Positions 54,818-63,200 of a DNA stretch of 64,000 nucleotides are shown piece by piece. The position numbers and the translations under genes are program-made. Under the pieces are notes generated by a model. It was not told where the DNA came from. It searched no databases and saw only the letters and a list, made by a program, of their open reading frames with translations. Numbering within the stretch: the stretch's first letter is position 1; every line of letters starts with the position of its first letter. This DNA comes from Caballeronia novacaledonica. Lineage in GTDB: Bacteria; Pseudomonadota; Gammaproteobacteria; Burkholderiales; Burkholderiaceae. The stretch spans positions 372,001-436,000 of the forward strand of contig NZ_OGTP01000001.1 of the NCBI RefSeq assembly GCF_900258035.1, read 5' to 3'.

Positions 54818-54929
54818 AGCTTTGAGAATCACGGCATGAGCGAGACAAGCACGCAAGCCACGGAGTGAACGCGTGACTACCACGGCACGCGCTGGTAAAC
54901 AACCGTGGCAGGACAGTCCAGGCCATGGC

Positions 54930-55535
54930 TCACTTAACCGCCTGCCCGCCTCTCAAAACCTGCACCGCCGTCGCCGATTCGAACTGCGCATGCACCGCGT
55001 CTCCCTTCTTCAGCCCTGCAAGCGACAAATCCGGCGCGACATCGAGCGTCACCGTGCGGCTCGGCCCGCGCAGGGTCACGCGCCGCTTCGCCGTATCGAT
55101 GCGCTCGATCGTCCCGATCACCTCCACGGTGCGCGCCTGCGCCATCACGCCGCCCGACGCCGGGATCGTCGCTTCGGTATCGATGCGCTGACGTATGCCA
55201 TCGGACTTCACCTTCGTCGCGCGAACGAGCACCGCGGCGCGATATTCGATGTTCACGACATCGCCCAACTGCAACTTCTTGACATCGCCGATTGCGGGAT
55301 CGACCGCCACTTCCACGACGCGGCCGGCCGGGCCTTGCAGCGACACGCTGTTGGTGACGGGATCGATGCCGACCACGCGCGCCTGAATTTGCGCAATCGC
55401 CGCCGCGCCGCGTGCCACCGGAGCCGAGGCCGCATCCTGAGCCGATGAACTGCCGATCCCCGCTAAAGCGAGGGCCGCGCAGGTCGCGAACAGCGTAACG
55501 GAGCGATGCGGCCATGGGTTTGACGAACGAATCAT
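54930..55535 (-). CDS. Exported protein with internally duplicated beta domain
   Basis: 201 residues. Signal peptide to about 32 (ends SSSAQ). The mature part contains two copies of one pattern: IDPVTNSVSLQGPAGRVVEV ... LQLGDVVNIEYRAAV and IDTAKRRVTLRGPSRTVTL ... LKKGDAVHAQFESATAV, each a small beta-barrel-like unit of about 60 residues. No cysteine, no lipobox. Probably periplasmic; function unknown. It follows an IS630-like HTH gene in the same direction at 52 bases. Confidence 0.85.
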   Translation of the reverse strand: MIRSSNPWPHRSVTLFATCAALALAGIGSSSAQDAASAPVARGAAAIAQIQARVVGIDPVTNSVSLQGPAGRVVEVAVDPAIGDVKKLQLGDVVNIEYRAAVLVRATKVKSDGIRQRIDTEATIPASGGVMAQARTVEVIGTIERIDTAKRRVTLRGPSRTVTLDVAPDLSLAGLKKGDAVHAQFESATAVQVLRGGQAVK

Positions 55536-55587
55536 GCGTAGTCTCCTTGCCTCAGTTGATTTCCCGTCGATCGCCGCAAAGCCGCCC

Positions 55588-56139
55588 TCAGCGGCGCGAC
55601 TTCGACAACAAATGTCCCAGCCCGAGATTCGTGGCGATCTGCCAGATATAGACGCGCGAATAACGCACGCCGTAGCGCCGCTCGATCAGCTCGCGCAGCC
55701 GCGCATTGGTCCACGTGTCGCTCGCGAAGCCATGCTCGCGCGCCGGTCCTCGCAGCGCGGCGGCGATCCAGTCGAGCGCCTCGCGATCCAGCACCGACGC
55801 ACGCCCGCCGACGCCCATTTTCGCGAGCGCGTCGAGACCGCCTTCGGCGACGATGGCCTTGTAGCGCCGCACCGTCTGCACCGAAAGGTGCAACTGCTCG
55901 GCCACCGCCTCGACCGACGCGCCATCGAGCAGCATGCGCCCGGCCGTCATGCGTCGCACGACGCTCGGCAGGGTGTCGGGACGGGAGAGCATGGCGCGCG
56001 CCGCTCGATCGTTCGGATTACGTGCGATCGCCCGCGACGTCACGCACGGCCGCGCCCGGCGAAGCCGCCTCTGATGCTCGTCCTTGTGCCCGCCGATGCA
56101 CTCGGGCAATGGGTGCAACGTTGCGGCGTCCGTGCGCAT
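55588..56139 (-). CDS. IS630-like helix-turn-helix protein without transposase domain
   Basis: 183 residues from 56139, or 134 from an internal ATG at 55992. VVRRMTAGRMLLDGASVEAVAEQLHLSVQTVRRYKAIV is a transposase-type HTH; DTWTNARLRELIERRYGVRYSRVYIWQIATNLGL is the winged-helix second half found at the N-terminus of IS630/Tc1 transposases. The DDE catalytic domain is absent and no inverted repeats were seen, so it is more likely a domesticated regulator than an IS remnant. AGGGGG nine bases before the first ATG favours the longer start. A palindrome lies about 70 bases upstream. Confidence 0.72.
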   Translation of the reverse strand: MRTDAATLHPLPECIGGHKDEHQRRLRRARPCVTSRAIARNPNDRAARAMLSRPDTLPSVVRRMTAGRMLLDGASVEAVAEQLHLSVQTVRRYKAIVAEGGLDALAKMGVGGRASVLDREALDWIAAALRGPAREHGFASDTWTNARLRELIERRYGVRYSRVYIWQIATNLGLGHLLSKSRR

Positions 56140-56206
56140 TCATGCTTGCCCCCTTGTCGAATGGAGACGGCGGGACTTGATCGGGTGCTTGACGTTGGAC
56201 GATGCG

Positions 56207-56226
56207 CGGCTCATATATCTGAGCCG
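56207..56226. promoter_or_regulatory. Inverted repeat upstream of the HTH gene
   Basis: CGGCTCATATATCTGAGCCG: seven paired bases on each side of an AT-rich centre. It overlaps a possible -10 (TATATG on the minus strand) for the HTH gene, as expected for an autoregulatory operator. A TTGACG at 56189-56194 on the plus strand is also present. Confidence 0.45.
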
Positions 56227-56422
56227 GCTTACAGAGAAGTACCAATAAACGTTTTCAGGCTCGACGGGCAACCATCGGCGAAAATTTTTTGGGCTTGATA
56301 AATTCCGGCGAATTGCCTATGAAGACTGCCGATGAGCAACGAACACGCAACCGACGACGCGCGACGCGGCGTGCAATGCCGCGCGCGTCCGTTTCAACGC
56401 GTGTCGGATGATCGGCCAGGCG

Positions 56423-56752
56423 TCAAACGCGATAGAACTCGATGTCCTGACCGGCGTGAACCGCGCGCTTGAGCCACTCGGGCATATCGCCGAGGCCGTC
56501 CCACGTATCGCCATTCGCGTTTCGGAATATCGGCCCGGCGCCATCCGCCGAATGCGGAAACAAAGGCAATTGCGGCATCGGCCGCTTTGCCTTGGGCGCG
56601 CCATGAGCCCCGTTGGTCTTGGTGAAGGAGGGCGGTGGGGGCACCACCGGCGCTTCGGCCAATGCTTCAGCCAACGCTCTTTCCGTTATCCCGAACTCAG
56701 CCATTCGGCTGCGCAAATACGCAATGATGCTGTCTCGCTTTCTTTCGTCCAC
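56423..56752 (-). CDS. H-NS-like nucleoid protein
   Basis: 109 residues. The C-terminus FRNANGDTWDGLGDMPEWLKRAV matches the H-NS DNA-binding loop of Burkholderiaceae xenogeneic silencers (TWDG-G-MPxWL). The N-terminal 35 residues are helical and could dimerise; residues 35-65 are unusually Pro/Lys-rich (VVPPPPSFTKTNGAHGAPKAKRP). Shortened N-terminal oligomerisation region compared with full H-NS. Start GTG at 56752 behind AGGA. Confidence 0.8.
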   Translation of the reverse strand: MDERKRDSIIAYLRSRMAEFGITERALAEALAEAPVVPPPPSFTKTNGAHGAPKAKRPMPQLPLFPHSADGAGPIFRNANGDTWDGLGDMPEWLKRAVHAGQDIEFYRV

Positions 56753-57118
56753 GGCTTTCCTGATTCAACTTTTGATTTTCAGAAGACGAACCGAAACCCC
56801 GCGCGGACCGGGGCGGTTCGAAGACTCGAATATAAGTGTTTTATGAAGCGTGACGCAGCGCTTGCCTCGCGTCAATTAGTGTATTTACCGCACTTCGATT
56901 AACTCGCCCGGTGACTTTGCCTTTAATGCGGGCATTGCACCGAATGCGAACGTTCGCCTGCCCCGGACATCGCCGTGACGGACGCGCGAATCGAATGTGC
57001 GCGGAAAGTCACGTCGGGGAGCCACGAACCGATGGCGAAGCCCGCGCCGCCATGCAACACGGCGCCGAAACCTCGCTCGTCTCTATTGTATGCTGCTTGC
57101 GGCGACTATTAAAACGTT
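56753..57118. other. Intergenic region between the H-NS-like gene and the 83-residue gene
   Basis: 366 bases, both flanking genes leftward. It includes a more AT-rich part (56760-56900), probably the H-NS-like gene promoter. No gene or RNA is supported. Confidence 0.5.
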
Positions 57119-57370
57119 TTAACGACTGTGTTGTTCCCCCGGTAATTCCGCACCATGCGCGCGAATGGCGGCAATCAGCTCCGCAGGCGTTATTTCATAA
57201 CGCACTTCGCGGTGAATGCCGGGTTTGCGCTCGTCGATTTCAATCAGCAGTACGGCTTTGCCATCCGCCGCGGGTTCGAGGCGCAGCGAACGCACTTCCT
57301 GTCCGCTGGCATCGTCATATTCCGTCAGGAGCGTCATGGCGCCGGTGGCGGCGCTTCTCGGCATCGACAT
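57119..57370 (-). CDS. Hypothetical protein, 83 residues
   Basis: Starts MSMPRSAATGAMTLL behind a strong GGAGGAAGA site; this decides for the start at 57370 over longer frames from 57421. Mid part has strand pattern with charged turns (VRSLRLEPAADGKAVLLIEIDERKPG) and an ending helix TPAELIAAIRAHGAELPG. No signal peptide. Unknown family. Its stop lies inside a 14-base palindrome (57109-57122). Confidence 0.72.
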   Translation of the reverse strand: MSMPRSAATGAMTLLTEYDDASGQEVRSLRLEPAADGKAVLLIEIDERKPGIHREVRYEITPAELIAAIRAHGAELPGEQHSR

Positions 57371-57605
57371 TCTTCCTCCCGTCTTGCGACGTCGTTGTTG
57401 TTGTTTCACCGCGTCATCCACCGGCGTGCACGAAAATCGGGCGCGCTACATTGGGATTCAGATTGACGAACGAGGCGGACGCGAAAGACGGCGCGGCCTG
57501 CGCCGTCCTCCGGTATCTCATTATTGCCTGCCAAAAGTGCGCGCGTCCAGCGGGAGGCGCGCCGGAATCGTGTGACCCCTTATTTTGTTCAGGCGACGCT
57601 TGCGT

Positions 57606-58601
57606 TCAAGCGCTTTTGCCGATCGCGTCCCGCGCCTCGCGCGCGAGCTCGAACGAGCGCAGGCGCGCCCGATGATCGAAAATCTGCGCGGTGATGATGA
57701 GCTCGTCGGCCTGCGTCTGGTCGATCACCGAGCGCAGGCCGGCTTCGACATCGGCGGGTGCGCCGACGACGGAGCACGCGAGCGCCTGCTCGACGCCCGC
57801 GCGTTCGGCCTCGCTCCACACGATCGATTCGACCGGCGGCGGCAACTGGCCGGGCGTGCCGCGGCGCAGATTGATGAACTGCTGCTGCAGCGACGTGAAG
57901 TGAAAGCGCGCTTCCTCGGCGGTATCGGCGGCGAAGACGTTGACGCCGACCATCGCGTAGGGCTTTTGCAGCGTCGCGGACGGGCGGAATTGCTTGCGAT
58001 AGACCTCGAGCGCGGTCAGCAGATAATCCGGCGCGAAATGCGATGCGAACGCGAACGGCAGCCCCAGCGCGGCCGCGAGTTGCGCCGAGAAGAGCGAGGA
58101 GCCGAGCAGCCAGATCGGCACATGCAGCCCGGCGCCGGGCACGGCGCGCACGCGCTGGCCTTCGACCGGATCGGCGAAATAGCGTTGCAATTCGACGACA
58201 TCGTCCGGGAACGATTCGGCGCTGCCGTGCATATCGCGGCGCAACGCGCGCGCCGTGGTCTGGTCGGTGCCGGGCGCGCGTCCGAGCCCGAGGTCGATGC
58301 GTCCCGGAAACAGCGACGCGAGCGTGCCGAACTGCTCGGCGATCACGAGCGGCGCGTGATTCGGCAGCATGACGCCGCCCGAGCCGACGCGAATCGTTTT
58401 GGTGCCCGCCGCGATATGCCCGATCACCACGGCGGTCGCCGCGCTGGCGATGCCCGTCATGTTGTGATGCTCGGCGAGCCAGTAGCGCAGATAGCCCCAG
58501 CGCTCGGCGTGCCGGGCGAGATCGAGGGAATGGGCGAAGGCGTCGGCGGGCGTCGAGCCGAGCGGAACCGGAGAAAGGTCGAGTAGCGAGAAGGGGATCA
58601 T
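57606..58601 (-). CDS. LLM-class flavin-dependent oxidoreductase
   Basis: 331-residue luciferase-like TIM barrel of the YhbW/alkanal-monooxygenase-like group. [23 protein letters not shown] and [22 protein letters not shown] are the family's flavin-region motifs; [16 protein letters not shown] follows. Reduced flavin is supplied in trans. ATG at 58601; the extended frame to 58637 is not needed. Substrate unknown. Probable last gene of a minus-strand group with the PhnD-like and desaturase genes. Confidence 0.92.
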   Translation of the reverse strand: MIPFSLLDLSPVPLGSTPADAFAHSLDLARHAERWGYLRYWLAEHHNMTGIASAATAVVIGHIAAGTKTIRVGSGGVMLPNHAPLVIAEQFGTLASLFPGRIDLGLGRAPGTDQTTARALRRDMHGSAESFPDDVVELQRYFADPVEGQRVRAVPGAGLHVPIWLLGSSLFSAQLAAALGLPFAFASHFAPDYLLTALEVYRKQFRPSATLQKPYAMVGVNVFAADTAEEARFHFTSLQQQFINLRRGTPGQLPPPVESIVWSEAERAGVEQALACSVVGAPADVEAGLRSVIDQTQADELIITAQIFDHRARLRSFELAREARDAIGKSA

Positions 58602-58718
58602 TGCGGCTTTCCGAAAACGTGGCGGATCGCGAAACATCGAGACCGCGGGACACGCGCTGAAAAAACCGATTGTGCCGAAACTCCGGAAAACCTGCCGGAT
58701 CGGGCAGGCGCGTTCCGC

Positions 58719-59531
58719 TCAAGCGAGCCGCGGATAGCCGCGTTCGATGGCGTCGCGTTCGTAGTCGAGAATCGGCGCGTAATCCGCTTGCGTGCGCCGT
58801 ACGACGCCTTTGAGCCTGAGCCGGGAGGCGAGCGCGCGATCCTGGTCGAGCGCACCGGCGAGCGCCTGAAAAACGATGTCGATGGAATCGTGCGGCACGC
58901 GCATCGACGCGATGAACGGCAGCGCGCCGGCGCTGGCCGTCACGCCGAGCACGCGCACGCCGGCCGTCAGTTCCGGCAGATGCGACTGTGCGAACGCGAA
59001 CGTGACGCAGTCGATCGCGGCGACATCCGCGCGCCGCTCGGCGAGCGCGCGCAGCGAGGCGAGATGCGCGCCGGTTTTCGTCACGGAGGCGAAGAACCGT
59101 CCGCCGTGCGCGAATCGTGCGACGGCGTGCCGGAACAGGTTCATGCCGCTGTTGGAATCGTCGTCGTTATAGGCGGCGCGCAGGCCGCGGCAATCTTCGA
59201 TGGATTGCGCCGCGACATGCCCGCCCGCGACGATCACGCTGCGATAGGCGCCGTTCTCGCATCCGGGCACGTCGAAGTCGGGCGCACCGACGAGCCGCAC
59301 GCGATTCGCAAGCGTATGCACGAGCGGATAGCCGCAGGTCTGCGAGAGCAACACCTCGTCGCGCAGCCAGAAGGCGGTGAGATCGGGACCGGGATCGACG
59401 ATTTCGAGCGTATCGCCGCGCGCGCTCAGCCAGTCCGCGAGACGCTCGCCGACGTGAGCGAGCAGCGTGCGCCAGTCAGTGGCGAGCGCGGGCGAGACGT
59501 TGTACATCGGCAGGGCGGCGAGCCATTGCAT
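58719..59531 (-). CDS. PhnD-like substrate-binding protein lacking a signal peptide
   Basis: 270 residues with the phosphate/phosphonate-binding fold: LLSQTCGYPLVHTL, DDSNSGMNLFRHAVA and KTGAHLASLRALAERRADVAAIDCV are the usual PhnD stretches. No signal peptide or lipobox and no ABC permease or ATPase nearby, so it may be a cytosolic sensor-like relative rather than a transporter part. Start ATG at 59531; the longer frame runs through the desaturase gene and is rejected. Confidence 0.82.
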   Translation of the reverse strand: MQWLAALPMYNVSPALATDWRTLLAHVGERLADWLSARGDTLEIVDPGPDLTAFWLRDEVLLSQTCGYPLVHTLANRVRLVGAPDFDVPGCENGAYRSVIVAGGHVAAQSIEDCRGLRAAYNDDDSNSGMNLFRHAVARFAHGGRFFASVTKTGAHLASLRALAERRADVAAIDCVTFAFAQSHLPELTAGVRVLGVTASAGALPFIASMRVPHDSIDIVFQALAGALDQDRALASRLRLKGVVRRTQADYAPILDYERDAIERGYPRLA

Positions 59532-59578
59532 CGCGAGCGGATAACGAATGACGATGTCGAATCGTACAGCGCGGCGCG

Positions 59579-60586
59579 TCAGCTCGCGAGGCTGGCGGTG
59601 TCGCCGCTGCGCGCGTGGCGGCGTCGGCCGGCCGGCGATTGCCGCGCGACGAACGGATGCACCGGTTCCGCCGCCTGTGCGAACGCGTGGCGGCGCGCCC
59701 ATTCGCCGTATCCGCGCACGACGAAGCCGCCGTTGCTCGCGCAATAGGCGTCGCGGCGGCGCGAATAGATTTCGCCGAGTGCGAACCACGGCACGCCGGG
59801 CAGATCGTGATGCACGGCGTGAAAGTTGTTGTTGAGAAAGAGCAGACGCCACGGCCACGCGGCTTCGTTGACGACCGTCCGTTCTCTTTCCGCCTCCGCC
59901 GCGCGATGTTCCTGAAACGAGCGCACCGAGGCCAGCGCCACCGACGCATAACCGACGCCGAACACGAACGCGCGCCACGGAATGCCGCATCGCGTGTCGA
60001 GCCAGCTTGCGAGCAGCACGAGCGATGCGAGATGCGCGGCCCAGCTCGCGACGATGCGCCCGCGCCGTTCGACGACCGCCTGCGCCGCCTCGCGCCACGA
60101 TGCCGCGATCGAGAACCACGGCCCGATCAGCATGCGGCCCGCGAAGGTATTGCGCGCGGCGAGCGCGGCGCGCAGCACCGGGCCCGCGTTCGCCCACTGT
60201 TCAGGGCTCACGTAATAGCTTTCGGGATCGCGGCCGGGTTCGGTCAGATGCGTGTCGTCGTGATGACGCAGATGCGATTCCCGATACACCTCGTACGGAA
60301 ACCACACCGCGAGCGGCGCAACGCCGAAGAGCATGTTGACGAGCGGCCAGCGCGTCGGATGCCCGTGCATCAGTTCGTGTTGCAGCGACATGTACCAGCA
60401 CGACAACAGCGCGAGCAGCGCGACGGCGGGCACGATGCCGATCGTGCGGGCGCTGAGCGCGACGCCGAACCAGCCGCCGTAGATCGCGACGATAACTGTC
60501 CACGTCGGCCATTCGCTGCGCCAGCGCAGGGTTTTGCGTTGGCGCTGGAGTTCCTGGCGTTGGGCGTCGTCGAGATAGCGGGGCAT
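59579..60586 (-). CDS. Membrane fatty acid desaturase
   Basis: 335 residues with hydrophobic helices and the three histidine boxes of membrane di-iron desaturases: HELMHGH, HLRHHDDTH and HAVHHD. An acyl-lipid or acyl-CoA desaturase/hydroxylase acting in the inner membrane; regiospecificity unknown. The Arg-rich C-terminal tail is probably cytoplasmic. PhnD-like gene follows 47 bases downstream. Confidence 0.9.
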   Translation of the reverse strand: MPRYLDDAQRQELQRQRKTLRWRSEWPTWTVIVAIYGGWFGVALSARTIGIVPAVALLALLSCWYMSLQHELMHGHPTRWPLVNMLFGVAPLAVWFPYEVYRESHLRHHDDTHLTEPGRDPESYYVSPEQWANAGPVLRAALAARNTFAGRMLIGPWFSIAASWREAAQAVVERRGRIVASWAAHLASLVLLASWLDTRCGIPWRAFVFGVGYASVALASVRSFQEHRAAEAERERTVVNEAAWPWRLLFLNNNFHAVHHDLPGVPWFALGEIYSRRRDAYCASNGGFVVRGYGEWARRHAFAQAAEPVHPFVARQSPAGRRRHARSGDTASLAS

Positions 60587-60832
60587 GGCGGACTTCGATG
60601 AAGGCGAAGCGCCATCGTAGCGGCGCGCCCGCTTCGTCCCAACGAAGGAATCCGGCTAAGGAATTCGCGGCTGGCGCAAAGCACGCACCCTCGCGTGGTA
60701 CGGACTTTTGCAAATCTTGACCGCGTCGAATAGTCCGACCGTGCTATATCTTAGGGCTCCTCGGTATTTGATGGTCCGGTCAGGCACGACCGGCCGACGA
60801 GTCAGCGCATCAACACAAACATCGAAGCCAAC

Positions 60833-61948
60833 ATGAATAACACGCAAGACCAGACCCGCCGTCTGCTCGACTATGACGGCGAAACCGGCGAACTCTTCGC
60901 CATCTTCTTCAAGAACCTGCTGCTCACACTGCTCACGTTCGGTATTTATCGGTTCTGGGGCACGTCCAATTTGCGCCGTTACGTCTGGTCGCATATGCGG
61001 TTTCAGGGAGAACGGTTCACCTACACCGGCACGGGCGGCGAACTGTTCAAGGGCTTCGTGATCGCGCTCGCAGCGGTGATCGGCGCAATCGGGGGGGCGG
61101 TCGTCGTGGGGGTCGTGCTACAGGCCGCGACGGGCAGCAAGCTGCTCGGCGCCTTGCCCACGATCGCGGTGTCGTGCCTGCTCGCGATCTGGGCCGCGGG
61201 CGCTTTCTACAGCGCGGAACGTTATCGTCTGAGCCGCACGTCGTGGCGCGGGATTCACGGCGGCATGACGGGCTCCGCTTTCAGCTATGGCGTCAAGGTG
61301 CTGCTCTACAGCGTGTTGTGTGTGTTTTCGCTCTATCAACTCATTCCGTGGATGTCGATGCGTCTCGCGGAGCGGCGCATCAACTCGGCGAGTTTCGGCG
61401 ACCGGTCTTTTCACTTCGAGGGGAAGGCGAGCAAGATCTACGGTTCGTTCCTGCTGTCGCTGGTCGGCAGTGTCGTGCTGATGATCGCCTTGTACTTCTT
61501 GATGCTGAAGCCGACGTTCGACCAGATTCAGGAACTGTCCGCTCAGGCGGTGCCGCTTCGCGAATCCGGGCTCACGCCGAGCTTTGTGCTCCACCTGTGC
61601 GCGGCTTACATCGTGTACCTTCTCGGCGCATGGCTGATCGCTTGCCATTACCTCGCGACGGTCACGCGGCACGTCGTCAACAACACGAGCTTCGGCGGGC
61701 TGCTCCAATTCGGCAGCCGTGTCACAACGGCTAGCCTGATGAAGCTGATTCTCGGCAATTTGTTGCTCATCATTTGCACGTTGGGTTTCGGCTTTCCGCT
61801 CGCGTTGCAACGCAGCTTGCGCTTCACGGCGGATAACCTGGTCGTGACGGGCAAGATCGATCTGGATTCGCTCCATCAAAGCACGCTGCCCAAACCCGAA
61901 ACGGGCGAAGGCATGCTGAGCGTGCTGGAACCCGGCGGCATGATCTGA
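60833..61948 (+). CDS. DUF898 (YjgN-family) membrane protein
   Basis: 371 residues. The N-terminus LLDYDGETGELFAIFFKNLLLTLLTFGIYRFWGTSNLRRYVWSH is the conserved start of the YjgN family, and the module recurs in the second half (INSASFGDRSFHFEGKASKIYGSF and VVNNTSFGGLLQFGSRV), with about six to eight membrane helices. Function unknown in the family. Stands alone with a 246-base upstream region. Confidence 0.92.
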   Translation: MNNTQDQTRRLLDYDGETGELFAIFFKNLLLTLLTFGIYRFWGTSNLRRYVWSHMRFQGERFTYTGTGGELFKGFVIALAAVIGAIGGAVVVGVVLQAATGSKLLGALPTIAVSCLLAIWAAGAFYSAERYRLSRTSWRGIHGGMTGSAFSYGVKVLLYSVLCVFSLYQLIPWMSMRLAERRINSASFGDRSFHFEGKASKIYGSFLLSLVGSVVLMIALYFLMLKPTFDQIQELSAQAVPLRESGLTPSFVLHLCAAYIVYLLGAWLIACHYLATVTRHVVNNTSFGGLLQFGSRVTTASLMKLILGNLLLIICTLGFGFPLALQRSLRFTADNLVVTGKIDLDSLHQSTLPKPETGEGMLSVLEPGGMI

Positions 61949-62049
61949 TCGAGCGTCGTAGCCGCGTTCCTCCGTATCGCGGCGCTCAATATTGGCGCAG
62001 CGCGCAGGCACGGTATCCTTGATCCCTTCGATACCGCCCGCGCGCGCAG

Positions 62050-63117
62050 ATGACCGAACCCTTCGAGCCCGCTTCCGCGTCGAGTCCGACGCATCGAAAA
62101 CGGCCGCGCAAGTCCGCGCGGCTCATCGCCGGCCTGATCGCGTTCAATGTGCTCGCGTGGCTCTGGGCGCTCGTCGCGTTCCGTCACTATCCGCTGCTGC
62201 TCGGCACGTCGCTGCTCGCGTATTCGCTCGGGCTGCGCCATGCGGTCGATGCCGACCACATCGCCGCCATCGACAACGTCACGCGCAAGCTGATGCACGA
62301 AGGCAAGCGGCCGCTCTTCGTCGGCTTCTTCTTCTCGCTCGGGCATTCGACGATCGTCGTCGCCGCCACCGCGCTGATCGCCGCGACCGCGATGGCCGTG
62401 CAGGGCCGCTTCGCCGAGTTTCGCGAGATCGGCGGGATTATCGGCACGGCGGTGTCGTCGCTGTTTCTGTTTCTCATCGCGGCGATGAACCTCGTCGTGC
62501 TGCGCGGCGTGTGGCGCGCTTTCAGGCGCGTGCGGCGCGGCGAATCGTGCAGCGGCGAAGACATCGACATGCTCGCGGTCGGCGGCGGGCCGCTCGCGCG
62601 GATCGCGCGGCCGCTCTTCCGGCTGATCGGCAAGAGCTGGCACATGGTTCCGCTCGGCTTCCTGTTCGGGCTCGGTTTCGACACGGCCACCGAAATCGGC
62701 CTGATGGGCGTCGCCGCCGCCGAAGCCGCGCGCGGCATGCCGGTCTGGTCGATTCTCGTGTTTCCGGCGCTCTTCACGGCCGGCATGTCGCTCGTCGACA
62801 CCGCCGACAGCCTGCTGATGACGGGCGCCTACGGCTGGGCGTTCATGAAGCCGATCCGCAAGCTCTACTACAACCTCACCGTCACGTTCGTGTCGGTGCT
62901 GATCGCGGTGCTCGTCGGCGGCATCGAGGCGTTGGGGCTGATCGCGGACCGGCTGCAATTGAAGGGCGGACTGTGGGATGCGAGCGCGTCGCTGTCCGGG
63001 CACTTCGGGATGCTGGGCTATGGCATCGTCGCGATCTTCGCCGCGTGCTGGCTCGTTTCCGCGCTCATCTACAAGTGGCGTGGATACGACGCTCTGGACG
63101 CCACCATCGCCCGCTAG
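62050..63117 (+). CDS. Nickel/cobalt permease (NiCoT family)
   Basis: 355 residues, eight or so helices. The metal-selectivity motif GLRHAVDADHIAAIDNVTRK is in helix 2, with GFFFSLGHSTIVV, LGFDTATEIGLM and FPALFTAGMSLVDTADSLLM as the remaining signatures, all expected of HoxN/NixA-type importers. Single gene; no urease, hydrogenase or cobalamin gene adjacent, so Ni versus Co cannot be settled. No Ni/Co riboswitch was visible upstream. Confidence 0.93.
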   Translation: MTEPFEPASASSPTHRKRPRKSARLIAGLIAFNVLAWLWALVAFRHYPLLLGTSLLAYSLGLRHAVDADHIAAIDNVTRKLMHEGKRPLFVGFFFSLGHSTIVVAATALIAATAMAVQGRFAEFREIGGIIGTAVSSLFLFLIAAMNLVVLRGVWRAFRRVRRGESCSGEDIDMLAVGGGPLARIARPLFRLIGKSWHMVPLGFLFGLGFDTATEIGLMGVAAAEAARGMPVWSILVFPALFTAGMSLVDTADSLLMTGAYGWAFMKPIRKLYYNLTVTFVSVLIAVLVGGIEALGLIADRLQLKGGLWDASASLSGHFGMLGYGIVAIFAACWLVSALIYKWRGYDALDATIAR

Positions 63118-63200
63118 GGTCATGGGCACTCTTCCTGCTTCGTGGATGCGCCAGCCGCTCATCCACTTTCCGTATCGAGCGGCGTTCAGGGAGAACGATC

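Noticed and set aside
55588..56139. Intact insertion sequence at the IS630-like gene
   Set aside because: No DDE domain, no terminal inverted repeats and no target duplication were seen around it.
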